This document shows positions 42,507 through 51,537 of a DNA stretch of 64,000 nucleotides, piece by piece; position 1 is the stretch's first letter, and each line of letters begins with the position of its first letter. The stretch covers positions 22,325 through 86,324 of the forward strand of contig JAFNAV010000005.1 of assembly GCA_017860345.1 (NCBI GenBank). The letters run 5' to 3'. Both the position numbers and the translations under genes were made by a program. The notes under the pieces were generated by a model that saw nothing but the letters and a program-made list of their open reading frames with translations, was not told where the DNA came from and made no database searches. This stretch comes from Bacteroidota bacterium (GTDB lineage: Bacteria; Bacteroidota; Bacteroidia; Bacteroidales; Paludibacteraceae).

Positions 42507-43490
42507 TTATTTTACATTTGAGGCTGTGCGGCTGTCAGTACTGTTTTTCAGGTAAGTAGCCGATTGTTTAATCAAACCCTGTACAACTGCTTTGGGTACT
42601 GTGAACATGGTACCATGCTTATGCCCTTTAGGTACGGATACCTCGTTGGTAATGTCTGTAAACTTAACAAAATCTCTGGTTTTTACAGCACCATAATTAA
42701 AATTCCGGTAAGCATCAAAATATATCAGATAATCCTTGTTCACTTTTTCAACTGTCGGGCCTTCGGTATAGCTCTCGGTAAAAGCCGGTCCATCGCCGGA
42801 ATAAGGCCCGGTAGCCGATTTTGAAAACGCCACTTTTATATTACGGTTAGGACGTGTATTATCTTTGAAAACCAACACATAATCCGATTTTCCTCGTTTT
42901 ACAATTGTTCCGTCTATACTGCTATAACCGGGGTCGAACAACAATTTGGTCTCAGATATTGTATCAAAATCTTTTGTAGTTATATAATAAAGTCTGTGGT
43001 TATTATCCTCATCTTCGATGCCTTTGCTGAAACGGTTGGGGATACACGATGACCACACGACAACAAATTCTTTTTGTTCGTCGTCGTAAAAAATCTCCGG
43101 AGCCCAGACATTAATCGTGGTCGGTTCATTTTTCATTACCTGAATCATTTTGGGCTCGCTCCAGTGAATCAGGTCAGTAGATTTGGCATAACCAAATCCC
43201 AGATCACCTTTCCAGCTGGTAGTCCACACCAAATGGTATACTCCCTTTGGATCGCAAACAACAGAAGGATCGCGCATAACCCGCTGGTTTCCTAAAGTAG
43301 GTTTAAGCCAAATGCCGGGAATGCTATCCCAATTGATACCATCTCTGCTGTATATAAAACGTAACCCTTCGTTAGCGGGTTCGTGAAACGATGTAGAGAC
43401 GTACAACATTTTCTCCGTTTTACAGGATGAAAAAATCAGAAACGACAAAATCAACACCAAAAAAAGACAGGGTTTACTCTTCAAACTCAT
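42507..43490 (-). CDS. GH43-like beta-propeller glycosidase, lipoprotein (327 aa)
   Basis: The N-terminus KPCLFLVLILSFLIFSSCKT is a lipoprotein signal, so the enzyme is membrane-anchored. Five-bladed propeller signatures follow: VMRDPSVVCDPKGVYHLVWT (general-base Asp), NVWAPEIFYDDEQKEFVVVW, SIDGTIVKRGKSDYVLVFKD, and YTEGPTVEKVNKDYLIYFDA (acid Glu). GH43 enzymes release arabinose, xylose or galactose. It heads a unit with the GH143-GH142-type gene and has the bipartite element upstream on its own strand. Subfamily not determined. Confidence 0.8.
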   Translation of the reverse strand: MSLKSKPCLFLVLILSFLIFSSCKTEKMLYVSTSFHEPANEGLRFIYSRDGINWDSIPGIWLKPTLGNQRVMRDPSVVCDPKGVYHLVWTTSWKGDLGFGYAKSTDLIHWSEPKMIQVMKNEPTTINVWAPEIFYDDEQKEFVVVWSSCIPNRFSKGIEDEDNNHRLYYITTKDFDTISETKLLFDPGYSSIDGTIVKRGKSDYVLVFKDNTRPNRNIKVAFSKSATGPYSGDGPAFTESYTEGPTVEKVNKDYLIYFDAYRNFNYGAVKTRDFVKFTDITNEVSVPKGHKHGTMFTVPKAVVQGLIKQSATYLKNSTDSRTASNVK

Positions 43491-43518
43491 AATTACTTGC
43501 TTTCGTTACAATCTTTTT

Positions 43519-43544
43519 GACGATTTAGAACAAAAAAAGTACTC
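43519..43544 (-). promoter_or_regulatory. Bipartite glycan-regulon element before GH43
   Basis: Minus strand GAGTACTTT is followed at 21 bp by TCGTCAAA, and TAACGAAA begins 14 bp after the CGTC. It lies 29-54 bp from the ATG. The next element on the plus strand is only 40 bp away and serves the divergent GH127 unit. Confidence 0.55.
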
Positions 43545-43582
43545 ATACAATCAGAAACTATATGAGTTCATCAACTCCAACT

Positions 43583-43609
43583 AAGTACAACAAAATTAAT
43601 TCTTACGTC
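43583..43609 (+). promoter_or_regulatory. Bipartite glycan-regulon element before GH127
   Basis: AAGTACAAC is followed at 22 bp by ACGTCATT, ending 34 bp before the GH127 ATG. The 22-bp spacing is shared with the GH95 site. Confidence 0.5.
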
Positions 43610-43642
43610 ATTTATGTATCAATAATCACTTTATTTTATTCA

Positions 43643-45724
43643 ATGAAACGCTTAATACAAGTTTTTTGTCTTCTGATTTTTTTGGGTACTATCCATGCTT
43701 TTGCTCAAACCCGGGGCATTACCAATACTTCGGTAAGTCAATTTGCCAAAATGACTTCGACCAATATCGATGCCGTAAAATGGACCAATGGATTTTGGGC
43801 CGAACGCTATGCCATTATCAGCGACACCATGATTATGTCGATGTGGAATACACTGAAAGATGCTGATTTGAGTCATGCTTTCCGCAATTTTGAGATTGCT
43901 GCCGGCGAGTGCAATGGTACGCATTGCGGGCCTCCATTCCACGATGGGGATTTTTATAAATTTTTTGAAGGTGTGGCCAGCGTATATGCTGTAACTAAAA
44001 ATCCGAAACTCGATAAAATGATGGACGAGATTATTGCCGTCATTGCTAAAGTGCAACGCGAGGACGGATATATACACACTCCGGTGATTATAGCCGAACT
44101 GAATAAAGGTATTGATTCGCACAAACACGAAAAAGTAGTTACCGGAACCAAAACCGGCGAAAATAACGAAAAGGCTTTTGCTGATCGGCTCAACTTCGAA
44201 ACCTATAATCTCGGGCACCTGATGATGGCCGGAATTATCCACAAAAGAGCCACTGGCAAAACAAGTCTTTTTAATATAGCAGTGAAAGCTACCGATTTTC
44301 TTTGTCATTTCTACGAAACAGCTTCGGCTGAGCTGGCTCGCAATGCTATTTGTCCTTCGCATTATATGGGTGTTGTAGAAATGTATCGCGAAACGAAAAA
44401 TCCGCGCTATCTTGAATTGTCCAAAAACCTGATCAACATTCGTGGTATGGTCGAAAACGGAACTGACGACAATCAGGATCGTATCCCCTTCCGCCAGCAA
44501 TACAAAGCGATGGGACATGCCGTACGCGCCAATTATTTGTATGCAGGTGTGGCCGACGTGTATGCCGAAACCGGCGAAGAGCAATTGATGAAAAATCTCA
44601 CCAGTATATGGAATGATATTGTAAACCGTAAAATGTATATTACCGGAGGATGCGGAGCCTTGTACGACGGCACTTCACCCGATGGTACCTGCTACGTTCC
44701 CGATAGCATACAGAAAGTTCATCAGAGCTACGGGCGTGCTTATCAGTTGCCTAATATCACAGCCCACAACGAAACCTGTGCTAATATAGGCAACATGCTT
44801 TTCAATTGGCGTATGCTTCAGGTAACCGGCGATGCCAAATATGCCGATGTGCTCGAAACAGCTTTGTACAACAGTGTATTAAGTGGTGTAAGCTTGGACG
44901 GTACGCGTTTTTTCTACACCAATCCTTTACGTGTTTCGGCTGATTTCCCTTATACGCTGCGCTGGTCAAAAGAGCGCGAAGTGTATATCAAACTCTGCAA
45001 CTGCTGTCCGCCCAATACCGTTCGCACCCTTTGCGAAATTCAAAATTACGCCTATTCCACCTCGGCCGATGCAGTGTGGTTTAACCTGTACGGTGGTAGC
45101 CAGTTTGAAACAGTATTTGGAAAAGAAAAACTTAAAGTGGCTCAAACCACCAACTATCCCTGGGATGGAAATATAAAAATAGCAATAGAAGCTGCCCCCA
45201 AGAAAAAAGAACTTTCGCTCCACCTGCGCATTCCTGAATGGTGCGACAATGCCACAGTAACTATCAACGGTCAACCTTATACAGTTGAAAATAAAGCCAA
45301 TACTTATACCGAAATTAAACGCGTATGGAAAAAAGGAGATATTGTAGAACTGGTGCTGGATATGCAGGCCCGATTGATTGAGTCGAATCCTTTAGTGGAG
45401 GAAACCCGCAACCAGACAGCTGTGAAACGTGGGCCTATAGTGTACTGTCTCGAAGGCATTGATGTGGCTGGGAACAAGAATATCGATGATGTAATTATTC
45501 CTTCGGATATTAAACTCGTTCCTGAAAAAATAAAAATTGATGGAAGCGATATTGTTGCGCTCAAAGGGATGGCACGACTTAACGAAGCACAATCATGGAA
45601 AAATACTTTGTATCGTCCGGTAACTAAGGCTGATAAAAACGTAGAAATACGATTGATACCTTATTATGCCTGGGGCAATCGCACAAAAACTGATATGACC
45701 GTATGGATGCCGCTTGGGAAATAA
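43643..45724 (+). CDS. GH127-family beta-L-arabinofuranosidase-like enzyme, secreted (693 aa)
   Basis: The frame is open from 43562, but the ATG at 43643 gives the signal peptide MKRLIQVFCLLIFLGTIHAF ending AQ. Residues about 375-395 contain NITAHNETCANIGN with the metal/acid Glu, and LCNCCPPNTVRT near 452 carries the cysteine nucleophile and Zn ligands of GH127 (DUF1680). The (alpha/alpha)6 barrel is followed by jelly-roll domains. In B. thetaiotaomicron a GH127 (BT1003) acts on aceric acid of RG-II and lies next to a GH141, as here. First gene of a three-gene plus-strand unit. Confidence 0.85.
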   Translation: MKRLIQVFCLLIFLGTIHAFAQTRGITNTSVSQFAKMTSTNIDAVKWTNGFWAERYAIISDTMIMSMWNTLKDADLSHAFRNFEIAAGECNGTHCGPPFHDGDFYKFFEGVASVYAVTKNPKLDKMMDEIIAVIAKVQREDGYIHTPVIIAELNKGIDSHKHEKVVTGTKTGENNEKAFADRLNFETYNLGHLMMAGIIHKRATGKTSLFNIAVKATDFLCHFYETASAELARNAICPSHYMGVVEMYRETKNPRYLELSKNLINIRGMVENGTDDNQDRIPFRQQYKAMGHAVRANYLYAGVADVYAETGEEQLMKNLTSIWNDIVNRKMYITGGCGALYDGTSPDGTCYVPDSIQKVHQSYGRAYQLPNITAHNETCANIGNMLFNWRMLQVTGDAKYADVLETALYNSVLSGVSLDGTRFFYTNPLRVSADFPYTLRWSKEREVYIKLCNCCPPNTVRTLCEIQNYAYSTSADAVWFNLYGGSQFETVFGKEKLKVAQTTNYPWDGNIKIAIEAAPKKKELSLHLRIPEWCDNATVTINGQPYTVENKANTYTEIKRVWKKGDIVELVLDMQARLIESNPLVEETRNQTAVKRGPIVYCLEGIDVAGNKNIDDVIIPSDIKLVPEKIKIDGSDIVALKGMARLNEAQSWKNTLYRPVTKADKNVEIRLIPYYAWGNRTKTDMTVWMPLGK

Positions 45725-45789
45725 AACAATGTTGTATCGCTGTTATAGGATTCTGAAGCTTATTTTACAATAAAAAAGACAAAAATAAT

Positions 45790-47625
45790 ATGTTAGAAAA
45801 TATCAGGCATTTATTTTCAAAAGTTTCTTACTGGGTACTTGCGGGATTGTTTGTTGTTTTTTGCTCCTTCGATATTTACGTTTCGTCTACAGGCAAAGAT
45901 ACCAACGACGGAAGTTCTACGGCGCCCAAAGCCACACTTTCGGCAGCTTTGCGTCAGGCACGCGAAATGCGCAGGTTGAATGCCCCGGGTATCGAAAATG
46001 GTATTCAGATTATTCTCAAAGGCGGCACTTATTTTCAGTACGAACCGCTCAATGTTCGCCCCGAAGATAGCGGTACGCTGCAATCGCCCACTACCATACT
46101 CGGAGCGGCTGGCGAAAAAGCGGTGGTCAGTGGAGGTGTAAAAATATCAGGTTGGAAAAAATCAGGCCAGCTTTTGGTAGCTGATGTACCCGATTTTAAT
46201 GGTCGCCCCTTAGATTTTCGCCAACTGTGGATTAATGGAAAAAAAGCAGTTCGCGCCCGCGACGTGTCTGATTTCGATAAAATGTACCGCATTATTCGTA
46301 ACGATAAAGAAAACCAAATTCTCTGGGTACCCGCTAAGGCCGTCAAAAACATTATAAAAGCGCCTTATGCCGAAATGGCATTGCACCAGATGTGGGCGGT
46401 TTCGTTTTTACGCATAAAATCAATACAAATTCAGGGCGATTCGGCTGCTGTACGTTTTCACAATCCCGAAAGTAAGCTTCAGTTTGAACGTCCGTGGCCA
46501 CAGCCTATGGTTGCACCGGGCGTTAATTCTCCGTTTTATCTGACCAATGCTCCGGAATTGCTCAATCAGCCCGGCGAATGGTATCACGATATTCGTACAC
46601 AGAAACTATATTATATGCCGCTTCAGGGCGAGACGGTGAGCGAAGCCATTGTGCCCGCTATCGAAACACTTGTGCAGGTAGAAGGAACTACCGACCGACC
46701 CGTGGAGCATATCGTTTTTAAAAATATCACTTTCAGTCATAGCACGTGGATGCGGCCTTCGGAGCAAGGACATGTACCTCTTCAGGCGGGCATGTATCTC
46801 ACCGAGGGATATAAACTCCGTCCGCAAATCATTCGCGCGAACAATCATAAATTAGATAATCAGGGCTGGCTGGGTCGTCCTTCCGCCGCCGTAACAGTGG
46901 CAGGCGCTAAGTATATTGATTTTGAAAACTGTATTTTTGAACATTTGGGTTACTCGGGTCTCGATTATATAGCCGGAACAAGCGAAGGGAAAGTTCAAAA
47001 TTGTATCTTTACCGATATTGCCGGTAATGGATTGGTAGCAGGCGGTTTCTCTCCTGCTTCGCACGAAACGCATTTACCTTATTTGCCAACTGATTTGCGC
47101 GACATAGTTGCCAACCTTCAAGTGGACAATAATCTCTTCAGCGATGTTACAAACGAAGATTGGGGCTGTGTAGCCATTTGCGCCGGATATGTTTCGGGAG
47201 TCAGAATTACCTGCAACGAAATTAACGATGTGTCGTACTCCGGCATAAGCCTCGGATGGGGCTGGAACCGGGATTTAGTGTGTATGAAAAACAACCTTGT
47301 TTACCGCAATAACATTTACCACTATGCCCGACATATGTACGATGTGGCCGGAATTTATACACTCGGTGCACAACCGGGAACGCTTATTTCCGAAAATTAT
47401 ATTCATGATATTTACAAGCCACCATATGTTCACGATCCCAATCATTGGTTTTATTTATATACCGATGAAGGGTCGTCGTACATACGGGTTATCAACAACA
47501 AAACCGATAGCGTAAAATTTCTGCAAAATGCCAATGGCCCGGGTAATATCTGGGACAATAACGGGCCAATGGTCAATGATAGTATTGTACGCAATGCTGG
47601 CAGAAAACAGAATATCCCGCGATAA
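45790..47625 (+). CDS. GH141-like right-handed beta-helix protein, secreted (611 aa)
   Basis: The N-terminus has a hydrophobic segment (VSYWVLAGLFVVFCSF) that serves as signal peptide or anchor. DIYVSSTGKDTNDGSSTAPK starts the beta-helix, with IQIILKGGTYFQYEPLNVRP and EKAVVSGGVKISGWKKSG as typical opening rungs. Repeated rungs follow (FENCIFEHLGYSGLDYIAG, VQNCIFTDIAGNGLVAGG, VRITCNEINDVSYSGISLGW). Size and opening motif match GH141, whose member BT1002 is an RG-II alpha-L-fucosidase. Its position between GH127 and another hydrolase supports this. A polysaccharide lyase is the main alternative. Confidence 0.7.
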   Translation: MLENIRHLFSKVSYWVLAGLFVVFCSFDIYVSSTGKDTNDGSSTAPKATLSAALRQAREMRRLNAPGIENGIQIILKGGTYFQYEPLNVRPEDSGTLQSPTTILGAAGEKAVVSGGVKISGWKKSGQLLVADVPDFNGRPLDFRQLWINGKKAVRARDVSDFDKMYRIIRNDKENQILWVPAKAVKNIIKAPYAEMALHQMWAVSFLRIKSIQIQGDSAAVRFHNPESKLQFERPWPQPMVAPGVNSPFYLTNAPELLNQPGEWYHDIRTQKLYYMPLQGETVSEAIVPAIETLVQVEGTTDRPVEHIVFKNITFSHSTWMRPSEQGHVPLQAGMYLTEGYKLRPQIIRANNHKLDNQGWLGRPSAAVTVAGAKYIDFENCIFEHLGYSGLDYIAGTSEGKVQNCIFTDIAGNGLVAGGFSPASHETHLPYLPTDLRDIVANLQVDNNLFSDVTNEDWGCVAICAGYVSGVRITCNEINDVSYSGISLGWGWNRDLVCMKNNLVYRNNIYHYARHMYDVAGIYTLGAQPGTLISENYIHDIYKPPYVHDPNHWFYLYTDEGSSYIRVINNKTDSVKFLQNANGPGNIWDNNGPMVNDSIVRNAGRKQNIPR

Positions 47626-47640
47626 AGATTTTTTAAGAAG

Positions 47641-49920
47641 ATGACAAAAAACAACCATTCAGTTATTTCAGAAATATCAGCTTTACTCAAGTCAGGTACA
47701 AAACCTTTATGTTTGTTCCTCACATGGTTTGTTTTTTGGAGTAGCCTACATGCTGCAGAGCCGGAGTACACATGGACTTCGCCCTCAAGAAATTCGTCAG
47801 AATCCATGCCTTGTGGTGGTGGCGATGTCGGACTGAATGTGTGGGTAGAAAATGGTGACTTGCTATTTTATGTGAGTAAAAACGGGGCTTTCGACGAGAA
47901 TAATACTTTGCTTAAACAGGGGCGGTTCCGTGTACGGTTATCTTCAAACCCTTTTCAGAATGCCCGGGATTTCAGGCAAACGCTGAAGCTGAACGAAGGT
48001 CATATACAAATTTCGGCCGGTGCTGTGGTTATGGGCATTTGGGTGGATGTATTTAAACCTGTAATTCATGTAGAAATACAGAGCAACCGCCCCATTAGTT
48101 ACGAAGTAAGATACGAAAACTGGAGACATTCCGACCGCCCGATAGTCAAAGGTGAAGGCCAGCAAAACTCCTATAAATGGGCTGTTCCTCTGGGATTGCT
48201 TACAACGCGCGATTCCATACTGGTTGCTGACAATGCTGTGACATTTTTTCACCGCAACCCCGCTCATACGGTATTCGACGTGACTGTGGCGCAACAAGGG
48301 CTTGTCGGGGTTAAGTCCGAACTTTACAATCCTTTGTCGCACCTTACTTCCGGGGGGAAGATGTGGAGCGGGAATCTGATTTTCGCCGGGACTGAAAATG
48401 GCGTTTATGCTGATACGGATTATCGGGCATGGATTTTTAAAAGCAAAAAAGCTGCTGTCAAGCAAAGTTTCAGTGTCGCTTTGGAGGTTTCGCAAAGTTC
48501 CAGTGTGGCCAATTGGCTTGTGGCTCTGAATAAAACCGCAGCCCAAATCAACACAAAAAAAGACAGAGCACAAACAATTGCCTGGTGGAAGGCGTTCTGG
48601 AACCGCAGTTTTATTCATATCGATGGCGATGCTGCCCATATTTCCCGCAACTACACGCTTTTCCGTTACATGCTGGGTTGCAATGCCCATTCGGATTGGC
48701 CTACACGTTTCAATGGTGGCTTGTTTACCTTCGATCCGGTTTTTGTGGACTCAACGGCTCGTTTTACGCCCGATTACCGTAAGTGGGGCGGTGGCACATA
48801 CACTGCTCAAAATCAGCGGCTCGTTTACTGGCCTATGCTCAAAAGTGGCGATGCTGATTTGATGACCCCTCAGTTTGAGTTCTACAACCGCATTCTGAAA
48901 AATGCAGAGCTACGTTCATGCACTTACTGGGGACACGGTGGAGCCTGCTTTGCCGAACAAATAGAAAATTTCGGATTGCCCAACCCCAGTGAATATGGTT
49001 GGAAACGCCCCGATTATTTCGATAAAGGTGTGGAATACAACGCCTGGCTCGAATATGAATGGGAAACCGCTTTGGAGTTTTGCCAGATGATACTGGAAAC
49101 CCGGACTTATGCTCAGGCCGATATTTCGAAATACAAACCATTGATAGAAAGTGTTGTGCGTTTCTTTGATGAGCACTATCGTTACCTGGCTCAACGCCGC
49201 GGACGCAAAACACTTGATGGCGATGGGCATTTGATACTTTTTCCGGCTTCGGCCTGCGAAACTTACAAAATGGCCAATAATCCGGCTTCGACCATAGCGG
49301 GATTGAAACGGATTTTAATGACTTTAGGCAATGATTCCTTACTAAAAACGATACCGCCCATTCCGCTTCGTACAGTAAACGGACTGACCCTGATTGCGCC
49401 AGCCAAAACCTGGGAACGGGTGAACAATGTGGAGTCGCCTCAGTTGTATCCCGTATTTCCGTGGCGACTTTATGGTGTCGGTCGGGATAGTCTGGCTATT
49501 GCCCGCAATACTTACTTTCACGACCCTGATGCTTTGAAGTTCCGTAGCCATACGGGGTGGAAGCAGGATAATATCTTTGCGTCCTGCCTGGGACTTACCG
49601 ATGAAGCTACCCGACTCACGCAGCTTAAACTTGCCAACGGCCCATACCGCTTTCCGGCCTTTTGGGGTCCGGGCTACGACTGGAGTCCTGACCACAACTG
49701 GGGCGGTAGTGGCATGATTGGCCTGCAGGAAATGTTGCTCCAAACTACCGACGCCGGTAAAATACTGCTCTTTCCTGCCTGGCCCCGCGCATGGAATGTA
49801 CACTTTAAGCTACATGCCCCACAAAACACTACGGTAGAGGCCGAACTGAAAGATGGCAAAGTGAAGATCATTCAGGTATATCCGCAGGAAAGAGCCCGGG
49901 ATATAGAAATGTACTTATAA
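47641..49920 (+). CDS. DUF5703-type (alpha/alpha)6 glycoside hydrolase, secreted (759 aa); GH139 candidate
   Basis: After a long n-region, PLCLFLTWFVFWSSLHAAEP is the signal peptide. The N-terminal domain opens TWTSPSRNSSESMPCGGGDV and continues as a beta-sandwich (LNVWVENGDLLFYVSKNGAF). From about residue 300 an (alpha/alpha)6 barrel follows (RYMLGCNAHSDWPTRFNGGL, WPMLKSGDADLMTPQFEFYN, WGHGGACFAEQIENFGLPN). This resembles GH95-like folds and the DUF5703 proteins. In RG-II loci the 2-O-methyl-fucosidase family GH139 has this size, so I suggest it with low certainty. It starts 15 bp after the beta-helix gene. Confidence 0.6.
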   Translation: MTKNNHSVISEISALLKSGTKPLCLFLTWFVFWSSLHAAEPEYTWTSPSRNSSESMPCGGGDVGLNVWVENGDLLFYVSKNGAFDENNTLLKQGRFRVRLSSNPFQNARDFRQTLKLNEGHIQISAGAVVMGIWVDVFKPVIHVEIQSNRPISYEVRYENWRHSDRPIVKGEGQQNSYKWAVPLGLLTTRDSILVADNAVTFFHRNPAHTVFDVTVAQQGLVGVKSELYNPLSHLTSGGKMWSGNLIFAGTENGVYADTDYRAWIFKSKKAAVKQSFSVALEVSQSSSVANWLVALNKTAAQINTKKDRAQTIAWWKAFWNRSFIHIDGDAAHISRNYTLFRYMLGCNAHSDWPTRFNGGLFTFDPVFVDSTARFTPDYRKWGGGTYTAQNQRLVYWPMLKSGDADLMTPQFEFYNRILKNAELRSCTYWGHGGACFAEQIENFGLPNPSEYGWKRPDYFDKGVEYNAWLEYEWETALEFCQMILETRTYAQADISKYKPLIESVVRFFDEHYRYLAQRRGRKTLDGDGHLILFPASACETYKMANNPASTIAGLKRILMTLGNDSLLKTIPPIPLRTVNGLTLIAPAKTWERVNNVESPQLYPVFPWRLYGVGRDSLAIARNTYFHDPDALKFRSHTGWKQDNIFASCLGLTDEATRLTQLKLANGPYRFPAFWGPGYDWSPDHNWGGSGMIGLQEMLLQTTDAGKILLFPAWPRAWNVHFKLHAPQNTTVEAELKDGKVKIIQVYPQERARDIEMYL

Positions 49921-49982
49921 AATCGTTTTTACCTGCGTTTTTTATAGCCTTTCGGTGTTACTATGGCAGAATAGAATTTGTC

Positions 49983-50068
49983 ATTGCCTTGTATTTTTGA
50001 AATAAATGAGCCAATATTGCCTTGTATTTTTGAAATTTTATCTCATTATTGCCTTGTATTTTTGAAAT
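49983..50068 (+). repeat. Three tandem repeats upstream of the second DUF4143 ATPase
   Basis: ATTGCCTTGTATTTTTGAAA occurs at 49983, 50016 and 50048, at periods of 33 and 32 bp. The last copy overlaps the -33 side of the ATPase promoter. The core TGTATTTTTGAAA resembles TGTAATTTCAAA of the 21.8-kb array in gene orientation. Confidence 0.9.
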
Positions 50069-50082
50069 AAGTTGTATCTTTG
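50054..50082 (+). promoter_or_regulatory. Promoter of the second DUF4143 ATPase
   Basis: TTG at 50054-50056 is followed after 18 bp by TATCTTTG (50075-50082), a good -7 box. Transcription should begin near 50089, about 14 nt before the ATG at 50103, the same short leader as for the first ATPase. Confidence 0.6.
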
Positions 50083-50102
50083 TTATTAAAACAATTAATT
50101 AT

Positions 50103-51419
50103 ATGGCTTATTTTAAGAGAGATATTGAGGTTGAACTCAACAAATGGAAAAATGACACGGATAGACAGCCGTTAATCATTCGTGGAGCAAGACAAGTCGG
50201 CAAATCTTCATTGGTGCGTCAGTTTGGGAAACAATTTAGATATTTTATAGAAATTAATCTTGAACAAGATGTTGAAGTCCAAAAAATATTTGAGAATTCC
50301 TTACGCCCAAAAGTGATTTGTGAGCAGCTTTCAGTTTTTTACAATACGCCTATAGTCGTTGGTGAAACATTGTTGTTTATTGATGAAATTCAGAATTGCC
50401 TTCCAGCTATTTCCGTACTCAGATATTTCTATGAACAATATCAGGATTTGCACGTAATTGCAGCAGGTTCATTGCTTGAGTTTGCTTTGTCGGATTTGCC
50501 TTCGTTTGGGGTAGGACGAGTTGCATCCATGTATTTATACCCTTTTTCTTTTGGCGAGTTTCTAAGCGCTGCTAATGAAAATTTACTCCGACAGGCTATT
50601 GAATCAGCCTCTCCATTATTGCCTTTAGTAGACCCTATTCATAAAAAAGCACTTGAATTATACAAAAAATATATATTGTTGGGAGGTATGCCTAAGGTTG
50701 TATCTGCATACATGACTGATACTGATTTGCTAAAATGCCAGCGAATTCTGGATAATTTAATTGAAGGTTACGAGGATGATTTCGCTAAATATAAAAAGAC
50801 TGCTGTTCCTCATATCATCCGCCAGGTATTTAAATCGGTTTCAGAACAAAACGGACAAAAATTTGTGTATAGTAAAGCCATGCCGGACACCTCACATTTT
50901 CAAATAAAACAAGCTTTAGAGTTACTCACAATGGCAGGATTGATTGTACCCGTGACGCATACTTCAGCTAATGGTATTCCTCTTGGCGCAGAGGTGAATC
51001 CTAAAATGAGAAAATTTTTAATCTTTGACTCCGGAATTTTTCAAAGATTACATGGGCTTGATTTGTCCGATATTCTTTTAGCCGACGATTTTTCTTCTGT
51101 AAATAAAGGAGCTATTGCAGAATTGAATGTTGGTCTTGATTTGATTAAATCTGCATCTCCCTATCAGCGTTACGAGCTTTATTACTGGCACCGTGAAGCT
51201 AAAAGCAGCAATGCAGAAGTGGATTACATTATTCAGAAAGGACGTGACATTATCCCTGTTGAAGTGAAATCAGGATTTAAAGGCAGTATGCAAAGTATGT
51301 TTCTGTTCATGGAAGAAAAGAAAATAATGCGAGGCATCAGGGTTTCGCAAGAAAATTTCTCAACAGTCAATAATATTGATATTTATCCTTTATATGCGAC
51401 GTTTAAAATAGCGCGTTAA
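50103..51419 (+). CDS. AAA-type ATPase with DUF4143-like C-terminus, second copy (438 aa)
   Basis: The ATG at 50103 is chosen because the longer frame starts within the promoter repeats. Walker A is GARQVGKSS at residues 28-36 and Walker B LLFIDEIQN near 96-104. The sensor region follows (VIAAGSLLEFALSDLPSFGV, GRVASMYLYPFSFGEFL), and the C-terminal nuclease-like block EVDYIIQKGRDIIPVEVKSG ends it. It differs clearly from the 20.6-kb member and belongs to a separate subgroup. It interrupts the glycan block, has its own promoter, and is AT-rich compared with its neighbours, which suggests separate acquisition. Role unknown. Confidence 0.85.
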   Translation: MAYFKRDIEVELNKWKNDTDRQPLIIRGARQVGKSSLVRQFGKQFRYFIEINLEQDVEVQKIFENSLRPKVICEQLSVFYNTPIVVGETLLFIDEIQNCLPAISVLRYFYEQYQDLHVIAAGSLLEFALSDLPSFGVGRVASMYLYPFSFGEFLSAANENLLRQAIESASPLLPLVDPIHKKALELYKKYILLGGMPKVVSAYMTDTDLLKCQRILDNLIEGYEDDFAKYKKTAVPHIIRQVFKSVSEQNGQKFVYSKAMPDTSHFQIKQALELLTMAGLIVPVTHTSANGIPLGAEVNPKMRKFLIFDSGIFQRLHGLDLSDILLADDFSSVNKGAIAELNVGLDLIKSASPYQRYELYYWHREAKSSNAEVDYIIQKGRDIIPVEVKSGFKGSMQSMFLFMEEKKIMRGIRVSQENFSTVNNIDIYPLYATFKIAR

Positions 51420-51425
51420 ATATTT

Positions 51426-51451
51426 GATTACAAATTCAATCATATTGCGTC
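51426..51451 (+). promoter_or_regulatory. Bipartite glycan-regulon element before GH2
   Basis: GATTACAAA is followed at 21 bp by GCGTCATC, with TACAATTC 13 bp after the CGTC. It starts six bases after the ATPase stop codon, so the GH2 unit has its own promoter despite the intruding gene. Confidence 0.55.
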
Positions 51452-51537
51452 ATCAAAACATACAATTCCATTAGCAATGGTACTAAAGTCATATTCTTGG
51501 ATTGCCAGTATTTATATCTAACACACATATTTTTTCA

